64,000 nt of DNA. Source: Aphanomyces cochlioides (Eukaryota > Oomycota > Saprolegniomycetes > Saprolegniales > Verrucalvaceae). The stretch is from assembly GCA_019828595.1 (NCBI GenBank), contig JAHQRK010000033.1:124001-188000 (forward strand). Reading direction: 5' to 3'. The translations under genes and the position numbers were made by a program. Shown here one piece after another: positions 44,701-55,806 of this stretch. Each line of letters opens with the position of its first letter. The first letter of the stretch is position 1. The notes beneath the pieces were generated by a model. The model was given only the letters and a program-made list of their open reading frames with translations, was not told where the DNA came from and searched no databases.

Positions 44701-44788
44701 GTGGGTGAGGTGATACAATACCTGGAATGATGGTGACTCCGTGAGTGTTGGTCTCACGGAGCTCGGAACAGCTGTTGGCGTTGGACAT
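41750..44788 (-). CDS. LINE ORF1 protein, complete (copy R)
   Basis: 1,012 codons from the ATG at 44788 to the stop at 41750, open. Same domain order as the complete ORF1 at 16488-19526. Distinct substitutions include IHSEFDGSGD, CDTSGEV, TNKDNDQ and DDDIAQCEAM in the N-terminal region, GEGYKDW in the core, and RLNKSAAA in the C-terminal part. The 78-bp spacer to ORF2 is standard. The protein should be makeable; with its own ORF2 broken, mobility of this copy would depend on help from another copy (inference). Confidence 0.9.
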   Translation of the reverse strand: MSNANSCSELRETNTHGVTIIPGIVSPHPLSSSNQDGGSGVSNVSTPNPRAEVEVEFDPNSVSGDQSASRSPSASPGAPLAGVPGGVNLSGSVVDPQTTVVNLSSEALTQEGEPLGPCACGGCFPGLQLESIPSEGGEKTGSMPALEATRAPPMGTPCGSVYFPPGASSEGRGRYPDLGSRRSNGVPQSPCCGDGMDSPSTPVTGGLAPAFLVTNGTEPAATNRVAPCAEPPRTGEEEEKSQEDVDMVSGDAEGKDSTETEALTDEGNTQIHSEFDGSGDINGQAKPCDTSGEVIQEEQSTNKDNDQSNQDIVDKSVAQGNGAVDPPTAADKIQGDQEQQNAEKANPWTQKTPGKDSASSKKDSKQGNAPKGAKHRNTGAHAIADDDIAQCEAMADAFYKDSGDMDAFIENILLTPQSQVYELTVKLGEGYKDWSEKVICDQFVKENPGSLWGSKFPNILIHKKNPQTIVISSYNLSTCVEMGGTTFRLGGKDFLVPKYSRYGNNYYVTFNKVSHPSMAKAIVKKMAALTKSVIAAFNPTAGQNIKSPHLRVIFKSSAPPAVLVPKSGDALREITITDPSGQPFVVVFQHKIAALNKTLPPSIVSRRAEAKAEKAKAKAAKAAAKSPPSGEKEPEHDGDDHDQDPGTNAEGTADSTEASGDRQDEQPQPTAPSHGSDVDMSGDSDPPNNNGQDKQQEDVEMSTNESPALAPPSEQPKNSLDLQLVTGYRSGPAPKRTLPSSPRLDPLPTSNRFHILEEDDVELSFEDFAVPRIVLEDSSAPRPKKTKGKAKKQRLNKSAAAHLELAKKIIRDKKVEGSITECQRILRDDPQLVAHAMYAQDEDLSLFQSLVATKTIERKMALLKAQGKPHNYKHHVNFMAQYKIHPSEILEELTTDIPEIKRILFALATIDLFLSNRAPDLYTNSEALTVLLNQEATRLPDTNCLTDWSLFALIENFSDNLEKFTLPAPVLSAISMLKSITNNYHIDELCSKAHHSMNADEIDPLDLEDDQL

Positions 44789-44850
44789 TTTGAGCGCGGC
44801 GGCACTTGATAACTTCTTGACTTGAGGGGTACGAGGCAAATTCGGAAGTC

Positions 44851-46433
44851 CGTTTCGACTTGGTGGCAAAGACTTCCTGGTTCCCAAGTACTCGCGTTAT
44901 GGCAACAACTACTACGTTACGTTCAACAAGGTCAGTCACCCTTCGATGGCCAAGGCAATTGTCAAGAAAATGGCTGCATTGACCAAGTCAGTGATAGCAG
45001 CATTCAACCCTACTGCTGGTCAGAACATCAAGTCGCCGCATTTGAGAGTCATTTTCAAGTCGTCTGCGCCTCCTGCAGTGTTGGTGCCAAAATCCGGCGA
45101 CGCACTACGCGAAATCACCATTACGGATCCGTCGGGTCAGCCTTTTGTCGTCGTGTTTCAGCACAAGATCGCTGCTCTGAACAAGACATTGCCTCCGTCG
45201 ATTGTTTCACGACGTGCAGAGGCCAAGGCTGAAAAAGCGAAGGCAAAAGCGGCCAAGGCAGCGGCAAAATCTCCTCCGTCAGGAGAAAAAGAACCTGAAC
45301 ATGATGGAGACGATCATGATCAAGACCCTGGAACAAATGCGGAAGGCGAGGCCGACTCAACTGAGGCATCTGGAGATCGTCAAGATGAACAACCACAGCC
45401 AACAGCTCCTTCTCATGGCTCTGATGTCGATATGTCTGGTGACAGCGATCCCCCTAACAACAATGGACAAGACAAACAACAAGAAGATGTGGAAATGTCT
45501 ACCAACGAATCGCCCGCTCTTGCTCCACCAAGTGAGCAGCCCAAGAACTCGCTGGACCATCAATTGGTAACGGGCTACCGGTCTGGACCAGCTCCAAAAC
45601 GTACTTTGCCTTCGTCTCCACGTTTGGATCCCCTGCCGACATCCAACCGTTTTCATATCCTCGAAGAAGACGACGTGGAACTCTCGTTTGAAGACTTTGC
45701 AGTGCCTCGAATTGTATTGGAAGATTCAAGTGCGCCACGCCCGAAAAAGACCAAAGGCAAAGCGAAGAAACAACGACTTGACAAGTCTGCTGCAGCCCAC
45801 CTCGAATTGGCGAAGAAGATCATTCGAGACAAGAAAGTCGAAGGCAGTATCACCGAATGTCAACGCATTTTGCGAGATGATCCTCAGCTCGTTGCACATG
45901 CTATGTACGCACAAGATGAAGACCTCAGTTTGTTTCAGTCACTTGTTGCAACCAAGACTATTGAGCGCAAGATGGCTTTGTTAAAAGCTCAAGGCAAGCC
46001 TCACAACTACAAACATCACGTCAACTTCATGGCTCAATACAAGATTCACCCGTCAGAAATCTTGGAAGAATTGACCACGGACATACCAGAGATCAAGCGC
46101 ATCCTCTTTGCACTTGCTACGATTGACTTATTCCTCTCAAATCGGGCCCCAGACCTCTACACAAACTCGGAGGCACTGACTGTTCTATTGAACCAAGAAG
46201 CAACAAGATTGCCTGACACCAACTGCTTGACGGACTGGTCGCTGTTTGCTTTGATCGAAAACTTCAGCGACAATCTCGAGAAGTTCACTTTGCCGGCTCC
46301 CGTCTTGTCGGCCATCTCGATGCTCAAAAGCATCACCAACAATTACCACATCGACGAGCTCTGCAGCAAAGCTCACCACTCCATGAACGCCGACGAAATT
46401 GATCCCCTCGATTTGGAGGACGATCAACTCTAA
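44851..46433 (+). pseudogene. LINE ORF1, residues about 486-1012 (copy Q/S)
   Basis: Open from TTFRLGGKDFLVPKYSRYG to LDLEDDQL. Includes the second half of the conserved core, the Lys/Ala stretch, acidic linker and C-terminus. Variants: SLDHQLVTG (SLDLQ elsewhere) and RLDKSAAA, where other right-hand copies have RLNKSAAA, which fits a mosaic origin. Interrupted upstream by R. Confidence 0.85.
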
Positions 46434-46511
46434 GGCTTCTATCCCCTGCTTCAATCCATTTCAACCTCCCCTCTGACCCCTCCATTCTACTCATTTTCAT
46501 CTGTACTCGTG

Positions 46512-49500
46512 ATGATTGACAACAACTTCTCCGATGTCCCAACTGAACTCGTGGACTGGGACCCACAAATCATCTCCCTCAACACCAATGGCTTCTCCAA
46601 CAGTCATCGGTACATCCTCGACAAACTATCAAGTGTTCACGACGTTTCCTTTATCCAAGAAACCCGTTTCCGCACGCCAAGTCTCCACGACCGTGTTGCG
46701 TTCCATTGGCAACGCATCACAAACCACGAAGGCTCTTTGTTCTTTGAAGAGCCTATTTACCCTGAAGTATCCACGTCGCCAGCCACTGGAGGTCTGGCTA
46801 CGTTGATACATCCTCACTCTCCTTTGAAGAACGCCACTCAAGTCCCTCATGACAACCCAGTGCTTCGTGGTCGTTATCTACAAGTGCGATGTACTCTGGG
46901 TCCACTGACAGTCGTTCTCCACAATATCTATGCGCCGGCAGCCTTCCAAGAACGAGCAAGTTACTTCGAAGAATTGCCACGCGACTTTCCTCCACATGCG
47001 CTCCACATTGTTGGAGGAGATTTCAACTGCACTCTCAACAAAGATTTGGATTCGTTGAGACCCAGTACCTCCACCATGGCCGGCACCCTTCAACTGGAAC
47101 AGTGGATGCACAGTTTGTCTCTGGTGGATCTGTTTCGCCGTCAAAACCCCGTGGCAAGAACCTTCACAAGTCCCACACTCACCAACCGACTCGACTACAT
47201 ATTTTGTTCGTCCACCTTGGCGGGTCTTCGTCATTGGAAGGCGACGCACATGCCACACGTTCCACAGGCTGACCACGTGGCTTGTCGTATCATCTCAAAG
47301 CGTCAAACATTGCGCCATGGCTCTGGATCATGGAAAGCTCCAACTTGGCTACTTCGTCTACCACGAGCGGCCGAGATTGTTCATGGATGTCTGGATCGAT
47401 TTTTGGACAAGTCTCCAACATTCCACAATATCTCCAAGGCCTACGACATGCTGGTCAATGATATCCGCTCCCAACTCAAAGAATTCCATTCTCAACGATT
47501 GGAGAAACAACGTCTGCCGTTGAAGAAGTTAGCTGTCGAGATCGCTTCGCTTTTGCAAGTCCCCAACATGCGCCAAGATTCAGTGCTGGTGGATCGAGTG
47601 CGAGACCTTCAAAAGCAAATTCACGAGCTGCAAGATCGAGACAAGCAGTTTCGTCAAGACCAGGCGTTCCAACTTCATTTGTACAAAGCAGAGCGCTCGT
47701 CCAAGTTCCACTTCATGTCCCCTGTCCCTACCCCTTGAAGAAGACAGTCTTCAAAGAGTTGGTGGATGTCAATGGAAATGTTGTCTCCAATCAACAAGGC
47801 ATGTCTGACGTCCTGGTCGACTACTACAAGGACTTGTTTGCAGCTCCCGAGGTGCAGCGATCTGGAGACGAAGTGTCGTCATTTCTGACCCCATTGACTC
47901 GACACAAGCAACTGCCAGAGCAAGCCCAGAAAGAGCTGTCGGCTCCCTTGCGCGCCAACGAGTTCTATCATGCTATTCGACACAGCAGTTCGAACTCAGC
48001 GCCAGGTCCCAACGCTCTGCCATTCGAAGTCCTCAAACTTGCACCTCACAAGTGGTCGTTGGTATTGGAGCTGCTATTCACACACCAGCTCCATTCTCAC
48101 CCTCGCTTGACTCCCATGCAACTTGTCAGTACGCTGGTGTTGCTGCACAAGAAAGGCCCCAAGTCACAGGCCAAGAACTATCGGCCCATTAGCCTACTCA
48201 ACACGGATGTGAAAATCCTGACGAGTATTCTGGCTTATCGACTCCAGCGCCACATTCGACACATCATCCACCCGGACCAGCAAGGCTTTATCCGTCGAAG
48301 CAATATCCAAACCAATATTGCACGACTGGATGACATGCTGCACCACATCAAACTACACAGTCCGTCCTCGATGGTGGCACTGCTTGACTTTGAGAAAGCT
48401 TTTGATCGCGTGGACCACGCGTACTTGCTCCGCGTCCTCCGTCACTATGGCTTTCCCGAAACCTTTGTTGACATGGTTCGCGTACTGTACTCGGGCCGCA
48501 AGTCTCGCATCTTGGTGAACGGCTTCTTGTCCAAGCCAGTTCACATCTCACGCGGTGTGTTGCAAGGTGATCCACTGTCGCCACTTCTGTTTGTGATCGC
48601 TTTGGAACCGATGTGCCAACTCCTACGGCAACACTCCAACTATGGCATCAAGTGTGGGGATCGCTACCACACTGGGAGTTACTTTGCCGACGACTCGCAA
48701 CTCTATGCTGCAAATGAGACGTGCCTCCACCGGCAGCTTGCATTGGTTCAAACCTTTTGCGACAAGTCTGGTTTCCGACTCAACGTAGACAAGACCCAAA
48801 TTCTGACCTACAGCCAGTTGAATGGGAACCTTGCCTCACTACAAGTTACTTCCGACAGTCCCGTGAAGGCTCTTGGAATCTTGGTTGCGCCCAATCTTTC
48901 TCCATTGGCACGTTTCAATTACGTGTTTGAGAAGTTTGTGGCTCGCTTGTCTTTGTGGCTCTACAAGGCTCGAACCATGGCCGGAAAAGTCACTATCCTG
49001 CACAGCATATGTCTGCCTGTGTTATGGTACCAACTGGCTTTTGTCCCTGCCGACAAAGACCTGGCCAAAAAGATCGACAAGGCCATGCTTCAATTTATGC
49101 ATGGTGAAGAAATCAACCCATCCTCCTCTGTCCATGGCCTCCGTTTGATCAAAAAGGAGATCCTATTCATGCCGAAGAAGTCCGGTGGCTTAGGCCTGCA
49201 CCATGCACTTGCTTTATGGCAACAACACAACCGCTCTGTCATGATCAGATGCATTCAAGCCATCACCACCCCACCCCGCAAGTCTGCCATGTCCGCCTGG
49301 ATTACGCCGGGCTATACTCTCCTCGAGAAGGCTTTTCATCCATGGGGTTCCCCCCGAGATCTCCTCTTGGCAAATGGCTCTTCTGCATTCATCAGACAAC
49401 TGTACAAGAATCCCAATATCACTCCAATGTGGAAAGCCTTATTGAGTAGCTGGTTTGAATCTCGCTGGACTCCGTACGGCTGTCCAAATCACATCTCATC

Positions 49501-50566
49501 TTTGGATGTTCCCCTTTGGCACAACTCGTATCTGCCTGGACTCGAAGACCTATACGATCAGTGCTCTACATCGACGCAAGACCAAGCCAATGTATTGGCT
49601 TCGCTTCACATCACGAAGTTGTCGCATTTGTTGACTCCGTGTCAGCGAGTTTGGCCAGCTTCGATCTTGTTCGACAAAATCAACCGTGCCTGCCGCCAAG
49701 CCAATTTTGTCCCTCCAACGAAACAATGGATCTCAATCTTGGTGACCAAGTTATCACGATTGTTTGAGATTGTTTCTGAAGAGGATGCTCCCGTGTTCCA
49801 CTTGCCGACGCCAAGCTCTGAATGGATGGAATGGCACTGGATAATTCACCCTGACTCGAGTCCGATCTTGTTGGCGTTTGCGACTTCGAAATCGGCTAAG
49901 ATCAGAGCTTCTCCAGCTGTCAGCTCGTCCATTCTTCCTACCAAGCATCTCAACCTGCCATCCAACTTTTACGAAGACCCCAAGCGCCTTACCCAACTTG
50001 CCGCCTTCCTCCAACCCGACCACATTCTCCCTCGATATGGAGAGTTCATTTTCAAGACCCTTCTCCGCGCCAACGCCATGCAATATCTGTTTCAGTACCA
50101 AGACCCCAAGCCGACGTGTGTCTTCTGTCGTGTCAATGAGACGTACGAGCATTTCCTGTTCTCTTGTGGATATGGTCAATCTGTTTGGTATTTCTTCAAG
50201 ACAATCCAGCGACTGCTCGAGTGTTCCTTTCCGTCCACGTGTCTGGAAATGTTCTACGAGACGCCCAAGCCGTCCGATGGATACTACATCCGTGGCTATC
50301 TGAAGATCTGGCCGATTGTCCGAGCCTGCGTGTATTATCAAATATGGCTCCAACGTGCCGATCGCACCTTTCGACCCGACCTCACAGCGAAGAGTCCGAT
50401 GGAAGTTGCCATTCATGCTGCCTCTTTGATCAAGCTACATCTACAACAGCTCCTGGTTGATCTCCCTCTCAAGAAGGGATACACCAAGGTATTCAATGTG
50501 CTCAAGCATCTATCTTCGGACCCCTGGTTACGTCAACACGCCATTCCTGACAGCGTCGTTTCATGA
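46512..50566 (+). pseudogene. LINE ORF2, frameshifted (copy Q/S)
   Basis: ATG at 46512 (MIDNN), 4,055 nt. A C5 tract reads C4 at 47731-47734 (CCTACCCCTTGAAG), the same lesion as in copy O. It separates the endonuclease part (to residue about 409) from the reverse transcriptase part (47735-50566). All catalytic motifs are otherwise present, including FADD and the CX2CX7HX4C finger. The C6 tract that is broken in R and Q is intact here. Confidence 0.9.
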
Positions 50567-50712
50567 GTGAGCTGACGGCTCACTCACTTCATCTCCTGTT
50601 CAATGACCACTTTGCCATATTCTGTTTTCCAAGTTCTATTTATACAGTACGAGGCAAATTAGTAAGTCATTAGGGCCTTTGCTCAAAAATAAGGTTAATA
50701 CAACTCATTTAA

Positions 50713-51528
50713 CCACGTTTGGATCCCCTGCCGACATCCAACCGTTTTCATATCCTCGAAGAAGACGACGTGGAACTCTCGTTTGAAGACTTTGCAGTGC
50801 CTCGAATTGTATTGGAAGATTCAAGTGCGCCACGCCCGAAAAAGACCAAAGGCAAAGCGAAGAAACAACGACTTAACAAGTCTGCTGCAGCCCACCTCGA
50901 ATTGGCGAAGAAGATCATTCGAGACAAGAAAGTCGAAGGCAGTATCACCGAATGTCAACGCATTTTGCGAGATGATCCTCAGCTCGTTGCACATGCTATG
51001 TACGCACAAGATGAAGACCTCAGTTTGTTTCAGTCACTTGTTGCAACCAAGACTATTGAGCGCAAGATGGCTTTGTTAAAAGCTCAAGGCAAGCCTCACA
51101 ACTACAAACATCACGTCAACTTCATGGCTCAATACAAGATTCACCCGTCAGAAATCTTGGAAGAATTGACCACGGACATACCAGAGATCAAGCGCATCCT
51201 CTTTGCACTTGCTACGATTGACTTATTCCTCTCAAATCGGGCCCCAGACCTCTACACAAACTCGGAGGCACTGACTGTTCTATTGAACCAAGAAGCAACA
51301 AGATTGCCTGACACCAACTGCTTGACGGACTGGTCGCTGTTTGCTTTGATCGAAAACTTCAGCGACAATCTCGAGAAGTTCACTTTGCCGGCTCCCGTCT
51401 TGTCGGCCATCTCGATGCTCAAAAGCATCACCAACAATTACCACATCGACGAGCTCTGCAGCAAAGCTCACCACTCCATGAACGCCGACGAAATTGATCC
51501 CCTCGATTTGGAGGACGATCAACTCTAA
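50713..51528 (+). pseudogene. LINE ORF1, residues about 742-1012 (copy Q, 3' part)
   Basis: In-frame fragment from PRLDPLPTSNRFHILEEDD to LDLEDDQL with the KTKGKAKKQR patch and RLNKSAAA variant. No frameshift. It begins exactly at the junction with the upstream element 3' end and has no start codon of its own. Confidence 0.86.
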
Positions 51529-51606
51529 GGCTTCTATCCCCTGCTTCAATCCATTTCAACCTCCCCTCTGACCCCTCCATTCTACTCATTTTCATCTGTA
51601 CTCGTG

Positions 51607-54600
51607 ATGATTGACAACAACTTCTCCGATGTCCCAACTGAACTCGTGGACTGGGACCCACAAATCATCTCCCTCAACACCAATGGCTTCTCCAACAGTC
51701 ATCGGTACATCCTCGACAAACTATCAAGTGTTCACGACGTTTCCTTTATCCAAGAAACCCGTTTCCGCACGCCAAGTCTCCACGACCGTGTTGCGTTCCA
51801 TTGGCAACGCATCACAAACCACGAAGGCTCTTTGTTCTTTGAAGAGCCTATTTACCCTGAAGTATCCACGTCGCCAGCCACTGGAGGTCTGGCTACGTTG
51901 ATACATCCTCACTCTCCTTTGAAGAACGCCACTCAAGTCCCTCATGACAACCCAGTGCTTCGTGGTCGTTATCTACAAGTGCGATGTACTCTGGGTCCAC
52001 TGACAGTCGTTCTCCACAATATCTATGCACCGGCAGCCTTCCAACAACGAGCAAGTTACTTCGAAGAATTGCCACGCGACTTTCCTCCACATGCGCTCCA
52101 CATTGTTGGAGGAGATTTCAACTGCACTCTCAACAAAGATTTGGATTCGTTGAGACCCAGTACCTCCACCATGGCCGGCACCCTTCAACTGGAACAATGG
52201 ATGCACAGTTTGTCTCTGGTGGATCTGTTTCGCCGTCAAAACCCCGTGGCAAGAACCTTCACAAGTCCCACACTCACCAACCGACTCGACTACATCTTTT
52301 GTTCGTCCACCTTGGCGGGTCTTCGTCATTGGAAGGCGACGCACATGCCACACGTTCCACAGGCTGACCACGTGGCTTGTCGTATCATCTCAAAGCGTCA
52401 AACATTGCGCCATGGCTCTGGATCATGGAAAGCTCCAACTTGGCTACTTCGTCTACCACGAGCGGCCGAGATTGTTCATGGATGTCTGGATCGATTTTTG
52501 GACAAGTCTCCAACATTCCACAATATCTCCAAGGCCTACGACATGCTGGTCAATGATATCCGCTCCCAACTCAAAGAATTCCATTCTCAACGATTGGAGA
52601 AACAACGTCTGCCGTTGAAGAAGTTAGCTGTCGAGATCGCTTCGCTTTTGCAAGTCCCCAACATGCGCCAAGATTCAGTGCTGGTGGATCGAGTGCGAGA
52701 CCTTCAAAAGCAAATTCACGAGCTGCAAGATCGAGACAAGCAGTTTCGTCAAGACCAGGCGTTCCAACTTCACTTGTACAAAGCAGAGCGCTCGTCCAAG
52801 TTCCACTTCATGTCCCCTGTCCCTACCCCCTTGAAGAAGACAGTCTTCAAAGAGTTGGTGGATGTCAATGGAAATGTTGTCTCCAATCAACAAGGCATGT
52901 CTGACGTCCTGGTCGACTACTACAAGGACTTGTTTGCAGCTCCCGAGGTGCAGCGATCTGGAGACGAAGTGTCGTCATTTCTGACCCCATTGACTCGACA
53001 CAAGCAACTGCCAGAGCAAGCCCAGAAAGAGCTGTCGGCTCCCTTGCGCGCCAACGAGTTCTATCATGCTATTCGACACAGCAGTTCGAACTCAGCGCCA
53101 GGTCCCAACGCTCTGCCATTCGAAGTCCTCAAACTTGCACCTCACAAGTGGTCGTTGGTATTGGAGCTGCTATTCACACACCAGCTCCATTCTCACCCTC
53201 GCTTGACTCCCATGCAACTTGTCAGTACGCTGGTGTTGCTGCACAAGAAAGGCCCCAAGTCACAAGCCAAGAACTATCGGCCCATTAGCCTACTCAACAC
53301 GGATGTGAAAATCCTGACGAGTATTCTGGCTTATCGACTCCAGCGCCACATTCGACACATCATCCACCCGGACCAGCAAGGCTTTATCCGTCGAAGCAAT
53401 ATCCAAACCAATATTGCACGACTGGATGACATGCTGCACCACATCAAACTACACAGTCCGTCCTCGATGGTGGCACTGCTTGACTTTGAGAAAGCTTTTG
53501 ATCGCGTGGACCACGCGTACTTGCTCCGCGTCCTCCGTCACTATGGCTTTCCCGAAACCTTTGTTGACATGGTTCGCGTACTGTACTCGGGCCGCAAGTC
53601 TCGCATCTTGGTGAACGGCTTCTTGTCCAAGCCAGTTCACATCTCACGCGGTGTGTTGCAAGGTGATCCACTGTCGCCACTTCTGTTTGTGATCGCTTTG
53701 GAACCGATGTGCCAACTCCTACGGCAACACTCCAACTATGGCATCAAGTGTGGGGATCGCTACCACACTGGGAGTTACTTTGCCGACGACTCGCAACTCT
53801 ATGCGGCAAATGAGACGTGCCTCCACCGGCAGCTTGCATTGGTTCAAACCTTTTGCGACAAGTCTGGTTTCCGACTCAACGTAGACAAGACCCAAATTCT
53901 GACCTACAGCCAGTTGAATGGGAACCTTGCCTCACTACAAGTTACTTCCGACAGTCCCGTGAAGGCTCTTGGTATCTTGGTTGCGCCCAATCTTTCTCCA
54001 TTGGCACGTTTCAATTACGTGTTTGAGAAGTTTGTGGCTCGCTTGTCTTTGTGGCTCTACAAGGCTCGAACCATGGCCGGAAAAGTCACTATCCTGCACA
54101 GCATAAGTCTGCCTGTGTTATGGTACCAACTGGCTTTTGTCCCTGCCGACAAAGACCTGGCCAAAAAGATCGACAAGGCCATGCTTCAATTTATGCATGG
54201 TGAAGAAATCAACCCATCCTCCTCTGTCCATGGCCTCCGTTTGATCAAAAAGGAGATCATATTCATGCCGAAGAAGTCCGGTGGCTTAGGCCTGCACCAT
54301 GCACTTGCTTTATGGCAACAACACAACCGCTCTGTCATGATCAGATGCATTCAAGCCATCACCACCCCACCCCGCAAGTCTGCCATGTCTGCCTGGATTA
54401 CGCCGGGCTATACTCTCCTCGAGAAGGCTTTTCATCCATGGGGTTCCCCCGAGATCTCCTCTTGGCAAATGGCTCTTCTGCATTCATCAGACAACTGTAC
54501 AAGAATCCCAATATCACTCCAATGTGGAAAGCCTTATTGAGTAGCTGGTTTGAATCCCGCTGGACTCCGTACGGCTGTCCAAATCACATCTCATCTTTGG

Positions 54601-55661
54601 ATGTTCCCCTTTGGCACAACTCGTATCTGCCTGGACTCGAAGACCTATACGATCAGTGCTCTACATCGACGCAAGACCAAGCCAATGTATTGGCTTCGCT
54701 TCACATCACGAAGTTGTCGCATTTGTTGACTCCGTGTCAGCGAGTTTGGCCAGCTTCGATCTTGTTCGACAAAATCAACCGTGCCTGCCGCCAAGCCAAT
54801 TTTGTCCCTCCAACGAAACAATGGATCTCAATCTTGGTGACCAAGTTATCACGATTGTTTGAGATTGTTTCTGAAGAGGATGCTCCCGTGTTCCACTTGC
54901 CGACGCCAAGCTCTGAATGGATGGAATGGCACTGGATAATTGACCCTGACTCGAGTCCGATCTTGTTGGCGCTTGCGACTTCGAAATCGGCTAAGATCAG
55001 AGCTTCTCCAGCTGTCAGCTCGTCCATTCTTCCTACCAAGCATCTCAACCTGCCATCCAACTTTTACGAAGACCCCAAGCGCCTTACCCAACTTGCCGCC
55101 TTCCTCCAACCCGACCACATTCTCCCTCGATATGGAGAGTTCATTTTCAAGACCCTTCTCCGCGCCAACGCCATGCAATATCTGTTTCAGTACCAAGACC
55201 CCAAGCCGACGTGTGTCTTCTGTCGTGTCAATGAGACGTACGAGCATTTCCTGTTCTCTTGTGGATATGGTCAATCTGTTTGGTATTCCTTCAAGACAAT
55301 CCAGCGACTGCTCGAGTGTTCCTTTCCGTCCACGTGTCTGGAAATGTTCTACGAGACGCCCAAGCCGTCCGATGGATACTACATCCGTGGCTATCTGAAG
55401 ATCTGGCCGATTGTCCGAGCCTGCGTGTATTATCAAATATGGCTCCAACGTGCCGATCGCACCTTTCGACCCGACCTCACAGCGAAGAGTCCGATAGAAG
55501 TTGCCATTCATGCTGCCTCTTTGATCAAGCTACATCTACAACAGCTCCTGGTTGATCTCCCTCTCAAGAAGGGATACACCAAGGTATTCAATGTGCTCAA
55601 GCATCTATCTTCGGACCCCTGGTTACGTCAACACGCCATTCCTGACAGTGTCGTTTCATGA
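51607..55661 (+). pseudogene. LINE ORF2, frameshifted (copy Q)
   Basis: ATG at 51607 (MIDNN), 4,055 nt. A C6 tract is C5 at 54446-54450 (GGTTCCCCCGAG), as in copy R, so the C-terminal third is out of frame. The endonuclease and reverse transcriptase catalytic domains are open. Variants include HSISLPV, KKEIIFMP, IIDPDSS, VWYSFKTIQ and SPIEVA. The stop at 55661 leads into a 3' UTR identical to that of the next unit. Confidence 0.9.
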
Positions 55662-55806
55662 GTGAGCTGACGGCTCACCACTTCATCTCCTGTTCAATGA
55701 CCACTTTGCCATATTCTGTTTTCCAAGTTCTATTTATACAGTACGAGGCAAATTAGTAAGTCATTAGGGCCTTTGCTCAAAAATAAGGTTAATACAACTC
55801 ATTTAA

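Larger units (their letters stand above)
37471..44849 (-). mobile_element. LINE copy R, full length
   Basis: 7,379 bp, 3' end at 37471 and 5' end at 44849, inserted antisense in ORF1 of Q with a perfect 16-bp target duplication, so probably recent. ORF1 is intact; ORF2 has a -1 shift. The 3' UTR (37471-37616) has the long hairpin with one mismatch in the stem (CTCTCTCA on the plus strand). Confidence 0.96.
44850..50712 (+). mobile_element. LINE copy Q/S: resumed Q joined to a second 3' end
   Basis: Resumes Q after R (target duplication 44851-44866) and runs through ORF1, ORF2 and the 3' UTR to a 3' terminus at 50712. It is then followed by CCACGTTTGGATCC, which is ORF1, not the CCACAGACC expected after Q. 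The simplest reading is that sense copy S had inserted in Q's ORF1 at CCACGTTTGG, and recombination between Q and S ORF1 then removed S's 5' part. The 3' UTR is 146 bp with the long hairpin. Confidence 0.82.
50713..55806 (+). mobile_element. LINE copy Q, 3' part
   Basis: Begins with target CCACGTTTGG in ORF1 directly after the 3' end at 50712, and continues to its own 3' end at 55806. Q's proper target duplication CCACAGACCATTGTG follows. So the Q insertion spans 35938-55806, including nested R and S. The 3' UTR (55662-55806) is 145 bp with the short hairpin. Confidence 0.85.
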
